Source: Candidatus Halocynthiibacter alkanivorans (GTDB lineage Bacteria > Pseudomonadota > Alphaproteobacteria > Rhodobacterales > Rhodobacteraceae). From it: DNA of 64,000 bases. The stretch's first letter is position 1. Every line of letters begins with the position of its first letter. Where the stretch lies: NCBI RefSeq assembly GCF_003333265.1, contig NZ_QOLB01000141.1, positions 38,656-102,655 on the forward strand. Direction: 5' to 3'. The translations under genes were made by a program, and so were the position numbers. Of this stretch, positions 9,407-19,261 are shown piece by piece. The notes under the pieces were generated by a model. The model was given only the letters and a program-made list of their open reading frames with translations, was not told where the DNA came from and did not search any database.

Positions 9407-10824
9407 GTAACGGGGGCAATACCATGGGTGATATTCTAATCATTGATGACGAGCGGGACATTCGCGAGTTGATTTCTGATATTTTGCAGGACGAGGGGTA
9501 CGGCACCCGTCTGGCGAAAAATTCCGACGAATGCATGGCGCAGATCGCGGCGGAGACACCGGCGCTGATGATCCTGGATATCTGGCTGAAAGACAGCAAT
9601 ATGGACGGGATCGATATTCTGAAAACCGTCAAACGGGAGTCGCCGGAAATCCCGGTGGTGATCATCTCCGGCCATGGCAATATCGAAATTGCGGTCGCGG
9701 CGATCAAACAGGGCGCCTACGACTTTATCGAAAAACCGTTCAATATTGATCAGCTTATGGTGGTGATCAGCCGTGCGATGGAAGCCAGCCGGCTGCGTCA
9801 TGAAAATTATGAACTGAAGCGGCGCGACAGCCAGTCTGTTGAAATGCTCGGCAAAGGCGCCGTGTTCAAAGCGATGAAGCTCAATCTGGACCGGGTCACC
9901 AACTCCAATGGCCGGGTGATGCTGACCGGGCCGGGCGGCGCCGGCAAAGAAGTCGCGGCCCGCTATATTCACTGCAATTCCAACCGGGCCTCTAACCCGT
10001 TTATAACCGTCAATTCCGCCTCGGTTGAACCGGAACGGATGGAAGAGGTTCTGTTTGGCTCCGAAAGCCGTGAACGGGGCATTGCGCCCGGGCTGCTCGA
10101 GCAGGCCAATGGCGGCGTGTTGTTCATCGACGAGGTCGCAGACATGCCGTTGGGCACCCAGGCCAAGATCCTGCGGGTGCTGGTGGATCAACAGTTCACC
10201 CGCGTCGGTGGCAGCGAAAAACTCCGGGTTGATGTGCGGGTGATTTCCAGCACAAATAGAGATCTGGAGGACGAAATTGAGGCCGGAAATTTCCGCGAGG
10301 AATTGTTTCACCGGCTGAATGTGGTGCCGGTACGGGTGCCGTCTCTGGAAGAGCGGCGCGAAGATATTCCGGAACTGGCCGCGACCTTTATCGACCAGTT
10401 CAACCAAAACCAGGGCCTGCCGCTGCGTGCGCTCAGCGATGATGCGATTGCGATGCTGCAAACCATGCGCTGGCCTGGCAATGTGCGTCAGCTGAAAAAC
10501 GTGATTGAACGGGTGTTGATTCTGGGCGAAAGCAGCGGCGATATCGGCGCGGAAGAGCTGCCGCATTCTGAAAGCAGCCCGTCTGAGACCGGCCAGGTGG
10601 TGCTATCGGGCTCAATGGCGACCCTGCCATTGCGCGAAGCGCGGGAATTGTTTGAACGCGAATACCTGCTGACTCAGATCAACCGGTTTGGCGGCAATAT
10701 CTCGCGCACTGCGACTTTTGTCGGCATGGAACGCTCTGCCCTGCACCGCAAACTCAAAAGTCTCGGTGTAGTGACCGCCAACAAAGCCGGCGGGCGTGTT
10801 GCTTTTGTCGCCGAAGAAGGCTGA
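9403..10824 (+). CDS. ntrX: Response regulator NtrX
   Basis: 473-residue partner of NtrY. The receiver domain has DDE at 15-17, phospho-acceptor Asp59 and Lys111. The AAA+ domain has Walker A GPGGAGKE at 176-183 and Walker B VLFIDE at 239-244. The Fis-like C-terminus carries GGNISRTATFVGMERSALHRKL. Where sigma-54 activators have GAFTGA the sequence is ESRERGIAPG (221-230), so sigma-54 activation is unlikely; such NtrX proteins are usual in alphaproteobacteria. AGGAG lies seven bases before the ATG at 9403; a second in-frame ATG at 9424 is possible. Confidence 0.93.
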   Translation: MSNGGNTMGDILIIDDERDIRELISDILQDEGYGTRLAKNSDECMAQIAAETPALMILDIWLKDSNMDGIDILKTVKRESPEIPVVIISGHGNIEIAVAAIKQGAYDFIEKPFNIDQLMVVISRAMEASRLRHENYELKRRDSQSVEMLGKGAVFKAMKLNLDRVTNSNGRVMLTGPGGAGKEVAARYIHCNSNRASNPFITVNSASVEPERMEEVLFGSESRERGIAPGLLEQANGGVLFIDEVADMPLGTQAKILRVLVDQQFTRVGGSEKLRVDVRVISSTNRDLEDEIEAGNFREELFHRLNVVPVRVPSLEERREDIPELAATFIDQFNQNQGLPLRALSDDAIAMLQTMRWPGNVRQLKNVIERVLILGESSGDIGAEELPHSESSPSETGQVVLSGSMATLPLREARELFEREYLLTQINRFGGNISRTATFVGMERSALHRKLKSLGVVTANKAGGRVAFVAEEG

Positions 10825-10986
10825 CCGCGCGCAGAGGGCCGCAGCGGGGCGTGGGGTGTGCACCGTGAGAGTGCAGTGTCCGAGCAGAGGGCCGCGCGCC
10901 GGCGCTGGCGCGACGCGGTGCCGGATCATTGACGCCAGGCCGCGTATCTGCCATTTCAGATCCGGTGGTTCCGGGAGAAGATTGGA

Positions 10987-12363
10987 ATGAAAGTCATTAT
11001 CTGCGGTGCCGGCCAGGTGGGCTGGCAGATCGCCCGCCATCTGTCGCAAGAGAAAAACGACGTGACCGTGGTTGATAACAATCCCGCTCTGGTCAGCCGC
11101 GCGATCGATACGCTGGACGTTCAGGGGGTGACGGGTTTCGCCTCCTATCCGGATGTGCTGGACCGGGCCGGAGCGCGCGATGCAGATATGATCATCGCCG
11201 CCACCTATTCCGATGAGGTCAACATGGTCACCTGCCAGGTGGCCCATTCAGTGTTTTCTGTACCGCGCAAAATTGCCCGGCTGCGCAGCCAGTCTTATCT
11301 CACCGCGATCTATTCCGACCTTTACCGTCGCGAACACATGCCAATTGATGTGGTGATCAGCCCGGAACGCGAAGTGGCCGAAGCGGCGCTGCGCCGGCTG
11401 GCGGCGCCTTCGGCATTTGACACCCAGGCGTTTCTGGGCGGGCGCTCGCAACTGGTGGGCATCGCGCTGGAAGAAGACTGCCCGGTGCTCAAAACCCCGC
11501 TGCGCCAGCTCACCGATCTGTTTTCCACCCTGCAGGCCATCGTGGTCGGCATCCGGCGCGACGGCCGGCTGTTCGCGCCCGAGCCGGCGGATCAGCTGTT
11601 TGCCGGCGATGAAATCTATGTGTTCTGCAATTCTGAGGACCTGAACCGGGCGCTGGAGATTTTCGGTAAATCCACCCGCAAACAGGAACGTGTGGTGGTG
11701 GTGGGTGGCGGCAATGTCGGGCTTGGCGTCGCGCGCGCACTTGAAACCCGCACCGAACGCATCCGCTGCAAAATAATTGAAAAAGACCGCAAAGTCGCCG
11801 AAAGTGCGGCCGACGAGCTTGAGCGCACTATTGTGTTGCACGGCGACGGGTTGAACCAGGAGATGTTGCTGGAAGCTGGTATTGACCGCGCGGACGCGGT
11901 GCTGACGGTGACCGATGATGACAAAACCAACATTCTTGCTGCGGTCCGCGCCAAGGCCGCCGGCTGTCCGATGGCGATCTGTCTGGTGAACGATCCGACC
12001 TTGCTGCCGATCCTGAATGCGGTGGATATTGACGCCTATATCAACCCGCGGGCCACCACCGTGTCTTCCATTCTGCGCCATATCCGTCACGGACGGGTGC
12101 GCGGGGTCTATTCGATCGGCGATGCGGAAGCCGAGGTGATCGAAGCCCAGGTGCTGTCCACCTCGCCGATTGCCGGCCAGGCGCTGCGCGACATAGACTT
12201 CCCCGAAGGTGTGCTGCTCGGCGCGATCCAGAAGGGCGACAAGCTGGTGAAACCCAAAGGCAGCACCCGCATTGAGGAAGGCGATGTGATCGCGCTGTTC
12301 TCGCTGTCTGCTGATGTGCCGGAGGTGGAGCGCCTGTTGCAGGTGACCATCGATTACTTCTGA
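10987..12363 (+). CDS. trkA: Trk potassium uptake system, NAD-binding protein TrkA
   Basis: 458-residue cytoplasmic regulatory subunit that gates TrkH. It has two RCK modules in tandem: the first begins VIICGAGQVGWQIARHL and the second, near residue 237, VVVVGGGNVGLGVARAL. Both carry Rossmann glycine motifs and each is followed by an RCK_C/TrkA-C domain. The length matches canonical TrkA. Its stop shares one base with the trkH start (TGATG at 12361-12365). The preceding 162-base gap to ntrX has a 12-base direct repeat but no clear promoter. The ntrYX-trkAH-hfq order recurs in Rhodobacterales. Confidence 0.95.
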   Translation: MKVIICGAGQVGWQIARHLSQEKNDVTVVDNNPALVSRAIDTLDVQGVTGFASYPDVLDRAGARDADMIIAATYSDEVNMVTCQVAHSVFSVPRKIARLRSQSYLTAIYSDLYRREHMPIDVVISPEREVAEAALRRLAAPSAFDTQAFLGGRSQLVGIALEEDCPVLKTPLRQLTDLFSTLQAIVVGIRRDGRLFAPEPADQLFAGDEIYVFCNSEDLNRALEIFGKSTRKQERVVVVGGGNVGLGVARALETRTERIRCKIIEKDRKVAESAADELERTIVLHGDGLNQEMLLEAGIDRADAVLTVTDDDKTNILAAVRAKAAGCPMAICLVNDPTLLPILNAVDIDAYINPRATTVSSILRHIRHGRVRGVYSIGDAEAEVIEAQVLSTSPIAGQALRDIDFPEGVLLGAIQKGDKLVKPKGSTRIEEGDVIALFSLSADVPEVERLLQVTIDYF

Positions 12364-13883
12364 TGCTGACCAAGATCCTGGCCATGCCGTTTCTGGTGAT
12401 CCTCATTGGGATGTCGGCGGTGTCGATGATCCTGCCGGCAGCACATGCGCTTGTTGCCGGTGATTTTGACACCATGCGGGTGTTTTTCTATTCCGGGCTG
12501 TTGCTGCTGATCCTGGTGACTCTGATCGCATTTGCGACCCACGGGCGCCCGGTGCGGCGTCAGGCGCGCTCTCATCTGATCGCCTTGCTGGCAACCTATA
12601 CGGTGCTGCCCGCGCTGCTGGCTTTCCCCTTTTATGAAGCGGTCGGCAATACCAGCTTTCTGAACGCCTATTTCGAAATGGTTTCCAGCCTGACCACCAC
12701 CGGGGCCACGCTGTTTGATCAGCCTGAACGGCTGGCGCCTTCGGTGCATCTGTGGCGGGCGCTGGTCGGCTGGATGGGAGGCTTTTTCTCCTGGGTCACC
12801 GCGATTGCCATCCTGGCGCCGCTCAATCTCGGCGGATTTGAAGTGCTGTCCACCTCCCAGATCGGCCAGGCCTCTGCCGGCGCCAGCCAGATTTACAGAG
12901 TGGCCGATTCCTCCGATCGGCTGACACGCTATTCCGCGCAGCTGTTTCCGGTCTACTCCGGGCTGACTGTCCTGTTATGGGTCCTGCTGCAAGTGGCGGG
13001 GCAAGACACTTTTATTGCGTTTAACCTGGCACTTTCGACCATGTCGACCTCCGGCATCCTGCCGGTGTCCAGTCTTGCAGACAGCGGCGCCGGCATGGGC
13101 GGAGAAGCGATTATCGTGCTGTTTCTGCTGTTTGCACTGTCCCGCCAGACCTTTGCCCGGCGGCAGAAAGGCGAAGGCTTCGGGCGGCTGAAACGCGATC
13201 CGGAATTTAACCTGGGTGTGATCCTGGTGCTTGGGGTGCCGCTGCTCTTGTTCCTGCGCCACTGGTTTGCGGCGTTTGAAGTCGATGATCCGCAAAACCT
13301 GGCCGGGGCGCTGGATGCGATCTGGGGCGGGGTCTTCATGGTGCTGAGCTTTCTGACCACCACCGGATTTGAAAGCGGCTCCTGGGATTCAGTGCGCGCC
13401 TGGTCGGGGCTGGCGACACCCGGGCTGCTGCTGGTCGGTCTGTCGCTGCTGGGCGGCGGTGTCGCCACCACGGCGGGTGGCGTCAAACTGCTGCGGGTCT
13501 ATGCGCTCTACCGTCACGGTGAACGTGAGCTGGAAAAACTTGTGCACCCCAATTCGATCGGCGGCGCCGGGGTCTCAGCGCGCCATATGCGGCGGCAAGG
13601 CGCTTTTGTCGCCTGGATCTTCTTCATGCTGTTTGCGATTTCTATTGCGGCGGTGATGGCGCTGCTGGCGCTGGTGGGGGTTGGGTTCGAACAGGCCACG
13701 GTGCTCGCCGTCGCGGCCCTGTCCACAACCGGCCCGCTGATTCTGGTGGTGGGCGACGCCTCTGCCAGCTGGTCGGGGCTGAGCGACGCCGGAAAAATGA
13801 TTGCCGCCGGTGCCATGGTTCTGGGGCGGATGGAAACGCTTGCCATTATCGCCCTGCTGAACCCGGCGTTCTGGCGCGTCTGA
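12363..13883 (+). CDS. trkH: Trk potassium uptake system, membrane channel TrkH
   Basis: 506-residue polytopic membrane protein forming the potassium pore. Repeated selectivity-loop-like segments are visible: SLTTTGATLF, STMSTSGILPV, FLTTTGFESGSWD and ALSTTGPLIL, one per pore repeat, each bracketed by hydrophobic helices. It is translationally coupled to trkA through TGATG. Together the two genes encode a complete Trk transporter. Confidence 0.94.
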   Translation: MLTKILAMPFLVILIGMSAVSMILPAAHALVAGDFDTMRVFFYSGLLLLILVTLIAFATHGRPVRRQARSHLIALLATYTVLPALLAFPFYEAVGNTSFLNAYFEMVSSLTTTGATLFDQPERLAPSVHLWRALVGWMGGFFSWVTAIAILAPLNLGGFEVLSTSQIGQASAGASQIYRVADSSDRLTRYSAQLFPVYSGLTVLLWVLLQVAGQDTFIAFNLALSTMSTSGILPVSSLADSGAGMGGEAIIVLFLLFALSRQTFARRQKGEGFGRLKRDPEFNLGVILVLGVPLLLFLRHWFAAFEVDDPQNLAGALDAIWGGVFMVLSFLTTTGFESGSWDSVRAWSGLATPGLLLVGLSLLGGGVATTAGGVKLLRVYALYRHGERELEKLVHPNSIGGAGVSARHMRRQGAFVAWIFFMLFAISIAAVMALLALVGVGFEQATVLAVAALSTTGPLILVVGDASASWSGLSDAGKMIAAGAMVLGRMETLAIIALLNPAFWRV

Positions 13884-14041
13884 ATACCGGCGCGCAATGG
13901 CATTATTGCCGCAACAGTATTAAGGCGGCTGACAGCTCATATTTACTATGGATAGTTGCCTTTTCCCGCTTCATACTGGAGGGCGTAAACCCGCCGTCAG
14001 AGAGGCGGATCGCTGTAAAGCGCAAGAAAAGGTAAAAAACC

Positions 14042-14275
14042 ATGGCTGCTGACAAACAGAACCTGCAAGACGCGTTTCTCAATAATGTGCGCAAAGGCAA
14101 AGTTTCCGTAACAATCTTTCTTATTAACGGTGTGAAACTGCAGGGTGTTATCACCTGGTTTGACAATTTCTGCGTGCTTCTGCGCCGCGATGGTCAGTCG
14201 CAGCTGGTCTATAAGCATGCGATTTCGACCATTATGCCGGCCTCACCGATCAATCTTTACGACGGCGAAGAGTAA
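14042..14275 (+). CDS. hfq: RNA-binding protein Hfq
   Basis: 77-residue Sm-fold RNA chaperone that helps small RNAs pair with mRNAs. It opens with the N-terminal [13 protein letters not shown] helix, followed by the Sm1 motif ([31 protein letters not shown]) and the Sm2 motif with YKHAISTI, all strongly conserved. The short acidic C-terminus ending DGEE is typical of alphaproteobacteria, which lack the long tail of enterobacteria. It is preceded by AAGAAAAGGT. hflX starts three bases after its stop, the common hfq-hflX pairing. Confidence 0.97.
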   Translation: MAADKQNLQDAFLNNVRKGKVSVTIFLINGVKLQGVITWFDNFCVLLRRDGQSQLVYKHAISTIMPASPINLYDGEE

Positions 14276-14278
14276 CTG

Positions 14279-15553
14279 GTGGCGAACGAACCAGAGACCA
14301 ATACCCGCGCCTGGGTTCTTCACCCGGATATCAAATCAGACAACCAGCGCCGGGACCCGGGTTTCGCGCTGGCTGAAGCTGTGGCCCTTGCAGAAGCAAT
14401 GCCCTGGCTTGATATCGTTGGTGCGGACGTTGTCAGCCTGCCGAAAATGAAACCCGGCCTGTTGTTTGGCACCGGCAAAGTAGACGAGCTGAAGCGCAAG
14501 TTTGAGGCCGAAGATGTTGAACTTGTTCTGGTGGATGGACCACTTACGCCGGTGCAGCAACGCAACCTGGAAAAGGAATGGGGCGTCAAAATCCTTGACC
14601 GGACCGGGCTGATCCTTGAAATCTTTTCCGACCGCGCCCGCACCCGTGAAGGTGTGCTGCAAGTCGAAATGGCGGCGCTGTCTTATCAACGCACCCGTCT
14701 GGTACGGGCCTGGACGCATCTGGAACGTCAGCGTGGCGGGCTTGGTTTTGTCGGTGGTCCCGGCGAAACCCAGATCGAATCCGACCGTCGTGCTATTGAC
14801 GATGCCATCGTGCGCTTGCGCCGACAGCTGGGCAAAGTGGTGAAAACCCGCGAATTGCACCGTGCCGCGCGCGCCAAAGTGCCGTTCCCCGTTGTGGCAC
14901 TGGTGGGCTATACCAACGCCGGCAAATCTACGCTGTTCAACCACCTGACCGGGGCGGACGTCTTTGTTCAGGACATGTTGTTCGCGACGCTGGACCCGAC
15001 CATGCGGGCGGTGAAACTGCCTTCGGGCCGTGATGTGATCCTGTCAGACACCGTGGGGTTCATCTCGGATCTTCCCACCCAGCTGGTGGCGTCATTCCGC
15101 GCCACGCTGGAAGAAGTGCTGGACGCGGATCTGATCCTGCATGTGCGCGACATCTCCCATCCGCAGACCCATGAGCAGAAGCAGGACGTGCTCGCCATTC
15201 TGGACATGCTGGGGATCGCTGAAGATGCGCCGATGATCGAGATCTGGAACAAGATCGATCTGACCGAAGACGTGGTGCGTGAAGGGCTTGAGACCAGGGC
15301 TGCCAGCAAAGACGACGTCTATACCGCTTCTGCACTGACCGGCGAGGGCATGAGTGTGCTGCTGGATGCCGTTTCTGATGCTGTGGAAGTTGCCAAAACA
15401 TCGCGCGAGCTGCGGCTCAGTTTTGCCGATGGCCGCAAACGGGCCTGGTTGTTTGGCGAAGAGGTGGTGGAAAGCGAAGTCCAGGATGAAGAGGGCTGGC
15501 TGTTGCAGGTGCGCTGGACCGCGCGCCAGGAAAAACATTATCGCGATCTCTGA
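14279..15553 (+). CDS. hflX: GTPase HflX
   Basis: 424-residue ribosome-associated GTPase that splits stalled or heat-stressed ribosomes in characterised bacteria. It has an N-terminal HflX domain with FGTGKVDELK, a glycine-rich linker (ERQRGGLGFVGGPGETQIE) and the G domain with G1 GYTNAGKST at about 208-216, G3 DTVGF and G4 NKID. The start is GTG at 14279, immediately after the hfq stop. It ends before a strong bidirectional terminator. Confidence 0.95.
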   Translation: MANEPETNTRAWVLHPDIKSDNQRRDPGFALAEAVALAEAMPWLDIVGADVVSLPKMKPGLLFGTGKVDELKRKFEAEDVELVLVDGPLTPVQQRNLEKEWGVKILDRTGLILEIFSDRARTREGVLQVEMAALSYQRTRLVRAWTHLERQRGGLGFVGGPGETQIESDRRAIDDAIVRLRRQLGKVVKTRELHRAARAKVPFPVVALVGYTNAGKSTLFNHLTGADVFVQDMLFATLDPTMRAVKLPSGRDVILSDTVGFISDLPTQLVASFRATLEEVLDADLILHVRDISHPQTHEQKQDVLAILDMLGIAEDAPMIEIWNKIDLTEDVVREGLETRAASKDDVYTASALTGEGMSVLLDAVSDAVEVAKTSRELRLSFADGRKRAWLFGEEVVESEVQDEEGWLLQVRWTARQEKHYRDL

Positions 15554-15576
15554 AACGACTTCAGATCATGGCAGAT

Positions 15577-15616
15577 CAAAAAAACCCCCGGACCATCTGG
15601 TACCGGGGGCTTTTTC
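15577..15616. terminator. Bidirectional rho-independent terminator between hflX and penicillin acylase gene
   Basis: CCCCCGG at 15585-15591 pairs with CCGGGGG at 15603-15609, extended by ACCA/TGGT with one bulged base. A-run upstream and T-run downstream make it work on both strands, fitting two convergent genes. Confidence 0.88.
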
Positions 15617-18091
15617 TTATTTGGGCGTCAGGGTGGTGATGCCCACCGCAGCGGCGCGCGCCAGATCGGGGTCCAGCGACATCGGCACATATTCACCGCG
15701 GCGCCACAGCTCCCCCATATCATCGTAAAACCGGCTGAGCGGATTGCCCGATTGCCCGGTGGGGATGACAAAGACCGAACTGTCCGGGTCGGCAAAATCA
15801 TAGACACCTCGATAGCTGACCCCATGCACGTTGGCATAGGGATTTTCGCCTTCACCCGAGCTCACGCCCCGCATCATCGTATTGTCGCCGCCCGAGGTGG
15901 ACTGGCGGATGTTGACAAACCATTTCAGCACCGGGGTTTTGCCCAGCACCGGGTGGTCATGGGTGGCCACATGCACATCGCCCCAGCGCAGCGATTCCAG
16001 TTCGCCGCCCATGTTTTCGTCAATCCACAACAGCGCGTCATCCAGCGCCTGGCGAGCCATTTCAGAACAGCTCTCGACCGGGGCCGACTGACGCACATCA
16101 CACCAGGCTGAGGCGCCGTTCACATCGCGGAACACCCGTTCAATGAACAGCGGCTCGACCTGGGTGAAGTTCCGCGCAAACGGGCCAAGCTCGTCTCGGA
16201 TCAGGCGGTCCTGCAGCGCCCGCATCCAGGCCGAATAAATCACCGGCTCGGGCAGATGCTCATTCATGTCGCCATTCCAGGCCGCCAGCAGTTCCAGCGC
16301 TTTTTTCCGCCGCCGCTCCGGAGTGCCTTCCGCTGCGGCCGATCCGGTGAACCAAAGATCCGCCCCGACCAGTGGCAACAGGGTGCGCGCCGTGACACTG
16401 ACGGTATCCAGCTGCACTTCGATGAAACTTTCGCGCGTATGCACCTCGCGGTTTTGCATCAGCTTCTCCCAGCGCTGTATCCGCTGCGTATCACCCCACA
16501 CCCAGCTGAAATTCTCCGGAAAGGGCTTTTCCACAATCTTGTTGTTGGTATTGCCCAGAATGCCGCCTTCCGGCGCGCTAAACTCGGGGTTGGCACCATA
16601 GTCATAACGGCCCTGCCAACGGTTGGAGGCAATCCAGCCCGGGCTTGGCAGCCGGCCCTGGCCCTGTTGATTTACGTTGCGCATGGGCATGGAGCCAAAG
16701 GTTTTCATTGCCACGTTTTCGCGGTCCGACATGGTGATATTCATCGCCGGTGCGACAAATTTCTCGCCGGCGCTGATGCCTTGAGCAACTGATTTTGACG
16801 TCATCAGCGCCATGGCAGCAGACATGGAGGTGTCACTGTCGCTCAGCAAGGTCCAGCTTGCGCTCATCACATGGCCGGGCGGGGTCACACTGCCCACGTC
16901 GAGGTATTGCGCCGGCAGCACCGGCCCGTTGTCCGTCCAGCGCAGCTCAATGGTCTGAGGGGCCTGGTCTTTGATCTGGATGATGGAGGCTTTGCGCCGC
17001 ATTGGTTGATAGCCGTCAGGCGTCAGAACTTCGCCCGCATTGTCCGGGTTCAGTTTTTCGACATACAGGTCAAGATCATCGAGATAAGAATAGGTCAGCC
17101 CCCAGCCAAACACTTCGCTGCGCCCGGCCAACACCAGCGGGATGCCCGGCACTGTGGCGCCAATCACGCCACCGCTGCCAAGTTCAAGGCGCGCGAGGTA
17201 CCAGGTGCCCGGTGCAGAGAATTTCAGATGCGGGTCATTGGCCAGCAAGGATGAGCCACTGGCGGATCGCGCCGGCGCCGCAGCCCAGGCGTTGGAGGCA
17301 CCGGCCCGGCCCCGTGCCGCAAAGGGCGACAGATCGCCAAGACTTTCACCCTGGGCAAGCGCCGCCTGATACAACCCGGCCGGATCAAACTGCGGGAACA
17401 GCGAGGCGTAACCGGGCAGGGAGGTGACAGCCGTGCCCGGCGCGTCGGGCATAATGTCCGCGAGGCGCGCTTCGGGCAGGGCAAGCGACAAGCGGGCGCG
17501 CAGCACCTCGCTTTCCAGCTGGGCTGAGAACTGCAGCGCCATCAGTTTCATCACCGCAATTGAATCGGCGGGGCGCCAGGGCGCAATGGCGTTGGAGAAC
17601 AGGAAGAATTCCGGCGCCCCGCGGCCAAGCGCTTCGGCATTGACCTCGTTCAGCCAGGCGTTGACCCCGTCAGAATAAGCGCGCAATGCCGCCTGGGTTT
17701 CCGGGGTCTGAGCTTCGACCGAGGCCTGGGCCAGGTTGTAGAGATCCAACTGCCGCATCAAGGTGTCCACGCCCAGCGTTTTGTCACCGAACATCTCCGA
17801 CAGCCGGCCCTGGGCGGTGCGCCGCAGCAGCATCATCTGCCACAGCCGGTCCTGGGCATGGGCAAGTCCAAGGCCAAAATACACATCCGAATCGCTGTTG
17901 CCAAAAATATGCGGCACATTGGCGTTGTCGCGCACAATCTCGACAGGCCCGTTCAGACCTTCCACCGAATGGCTGGCGGAATAATCCGGCAGCGAACGGC
18001 TGGCCAGCCAGTAGATCAGCGCCAGTGCAATCAGGCCAATCACGATCAAAGCAGTGGTTAGCCGCAGCAGCCAGCGAAATATATTGACCAT
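15617..18091 (-). CDS. Penicillin acylase family protein (peptidase S45, Ntn hydrolase)
   Basis: 824-residue member of the penicillin amidase family, which cleaves amide bonds of penicillins, cephalosporins or acyl-homoserine lactones. One N-terminal membrane segment or signal anchor (residues 8-30) is followed by the alpha-chain signature DNANVPHIFGNSDSDVYFGL and AHAQDRLWQM. The expected autocatalytic site, nucleophile Ser at the beta-chain N-terminus, lies near residue 265 in GASNAWAAAP, followed by LLANDPHL. The order and length match unprocessed S45 precursors. The substrate cannot be told from sequence; acyl-homoserine lactone turnover is one possibility. Confidence 0.88.
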   Translation of the reverse strand: MVNIFRWLLRLTTALIVIGLIALALIYWLASRSLPDYSASHSVEGLNGPVEIVRDNANVPHIFGNSDSDVYFGLGLAHAQDRLWQMMLLRRTAQGRLSEMFGDKTLGVDTLMRQLDLYNLAQASVEAQTPETQAALRAYSDGVNAWLNEVNAEALGRGAPEFFLFSNAIAPWRPADSIAVMKLMALQFSAQLESEVLRARLSLALPEARLADIMPDAPGTAVTSLPGYASLFPQFDPAGLYQAALAQGESLGDLSPFAARGRAGASNAWAAAPARSASGSSLLANDPHLKFSAPGTWYLARLELGSGGVIGATVPGIPLVLAGRSEVFGWGLTYSYLDDLDLYVEKLNPDNAGEVLTPDGYQPMRRKASIIQIKDQAPQTIELRWTDNGPVLPAQYLDVGSVTPPGHVMSASWTLLSDSDTSMSAAMALMTSKSVAQGISAGEKFVAPAMNITMSDRENVAMKTFGSMPMRNVNQQGQGRLPSPGWIASNRWQGRYDYGANPEFSAPEGGILGNTNNKIVEKPFPENFSWVWGDTQRIQRWEKLMQNREVHTRESFIEVQLDTVSVTARTLLPLVGADLWFTGSAAAEGTPERRRKKALELLAAWNGDMNEHLPEPVIYSAWMRALQDRLIRDELGPFARNFTQVEPLFIERVFRDVNGASAWCDVRQSAPVESCSEMARQALDDALLWIDENMGGELESLRWGDVHVATHDHPVLGKTPVLKWFVNIRQSTSGGDNTMMRGVSSGEGENPYANVHGVSYRGVYDFADPDSSVFVIPTGQSGNPLSRFYDDMGELWRRGEYVPMSLDPDLARAAAVGITTLTPK

Positions 18092-18189
18092 CGGGGTCGG
18101 GTATCCTTTGTATCGGTGATATTGACCTGACGCGCTAAGCGGTTAGGACTGATGGTGAACTTACGGCAAGATACAGGGAGGGGAAACCC

Positions 18190-19062
18190 ATGGCGAAAGT
18201 GACTTTTCTGGGATTGGGCGTTATGGGGTATCCCATGGCAGGGCATCTGGCCAAAGCGGGCCATGAGGTCTGTGTTTACAACCGGACCACGGCAAAAGCC
18301 GAGGCCTGGGCGGCGGAATTTGGCGGGCGGTTTGCCGCCACTCCGGCGCAGGCGGTGGCAGGGACTGACTTTGTTATGGCCTGCGTTGGCAATGATGATG
18401 ATCTGCGGGCGGTCTGCCTTGGCGACGACGGGGCTCTGGCGGGCATGGCGTCAGGTGCGGTCTTTGTCGATCACACCACGGTGTCTGAGGCAGTGACACG
18501 CGAACTTTACGCGGCTGCGGCCGACAAGGGCGTCTCGTTTGTCGATGCGCCGGTGTCCGGTGGCCAGGCTGGCGCTGAAAATGGCGTGCTCTCGGTGATG
18601 TGCGGCGGCGACACGCCGGCGTTTGAAGCGGCAGAGCCGGTGATCAAAGCCTATGCCAAGATCTGCCGTCTGATCGGCGGCTCCGGCGCTGGCCAGCTGA
18701 CCAAGATGTGCAATCAGATCGCCATTGCCGGCCTGGTACAGGGCTTGTCAGAAGCGCTGCATTTCGCCCAGAAAGCCGGGCTTGACGGTCGCGACGTGGT
18801 TGAAGTGATATCCCAGGGCGCTGCCGGGTCCTGGCAGATGGCCAACCGGTTTGAAACCATGCTCGACGGTGAATTTGAACATGGGTTTGCGGTGGACTGG
18901 ATGCGCAAGGACCTGGGCATCTGTCTCAGCACTGCGGACGCCAACGGCGCCAGCCTGCCAGTGACCGCACTGGTGGATCAGTTCTACAAAGACGTGCAGA
19001 AAATGGGCGGCAACCGCTGGGATACCTCCAGCCTGATCGCCCGGCTCAACGCCGCCGGCTGA
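18190..19062 (+). CDS. NAD(P)-dependent beta-hydroxyacid dehydrogenase (3-hydroxyisobutyrate dehydrogenase family)
   Basis: 290-residue oxidoreductase of the 3-hydroxyisobutyrate / tartronate semialdehyde reductase superfamily. The Rossmann motif GLGVMGYPMAGHL is at residues 8-20, the substrate motif DAPVSGGQAGAENG follows midway, and the catalytic lysine is in the GAGQLTKMCNQI helix. The length is normal. AGGGAGGGG precedes the ATG at 18190. It stands alone, divergent from the penicillin acylase gene, and is followed by a hairpin terminator that is part of a repeated element. The exact substrate is not determinable. Confidence 0.87.
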   Translation: MAKVTFLGLGVMGYPMAGHLAKAGHEVCVYNRTTAKAEAWAAEFGGRFAATPAQAVAGTDFVMACVGNDDDLRAVCLGDDGALAGMASGAVFVDHTTVSEAVTRELYAAAADKGVSFVDAPVSGGQAGAENGVLSVMCGGDTPAFEAAEPVIKAYAKICRLIGGSGAGQLTKMCNQIAIAGLVQGLSEALHFAQKAGLDGRDVVEVISQGAAGSWQMANRFETMLDGEFEHGFAVDWMRKDLGICLSTADANGASLPVTALVDQFYKDVQKMGGNRWDTSSLIARLNAAG

Positions 19063-19100
19063 CGGCAAAGCCCGCCCGTACAGCACCCCGGCGCGGTGAA

Positions 19101-19157
19101 CCATTCCGGAAACCGGAACACAGAGAGGCCCCGACGTTAATTTCGCCGGGGCCTTTG
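19101..19157 (+). repeat. 57-bp hairpin repeat, copy A (terminator-like)
   Basis: Matches copy B at 19745-19801 over 57 aligned bases with no gaps, 46 identical by hand count. It contains CCGG-AAA-CCGG and a second stem-loop, GGCCCCG at 19128-19134 with CGGGGCC at 19147-19153 plus two further pairs, followed by TTTG. It sits just downstream of the hydroxyacid dehydrogenase gene and may act as its terminator. Confidence 0.75.
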
Positions 19158-19261
19158 CATATGCAAGTCTCCCAGGCAGCGTTGCTCTTTACTGATCCCG
19201 ATCGGGCATCGTGCAGCTTTGTTTGTGAGAAAAGCACAAATACCATATACGTACGGGCATC

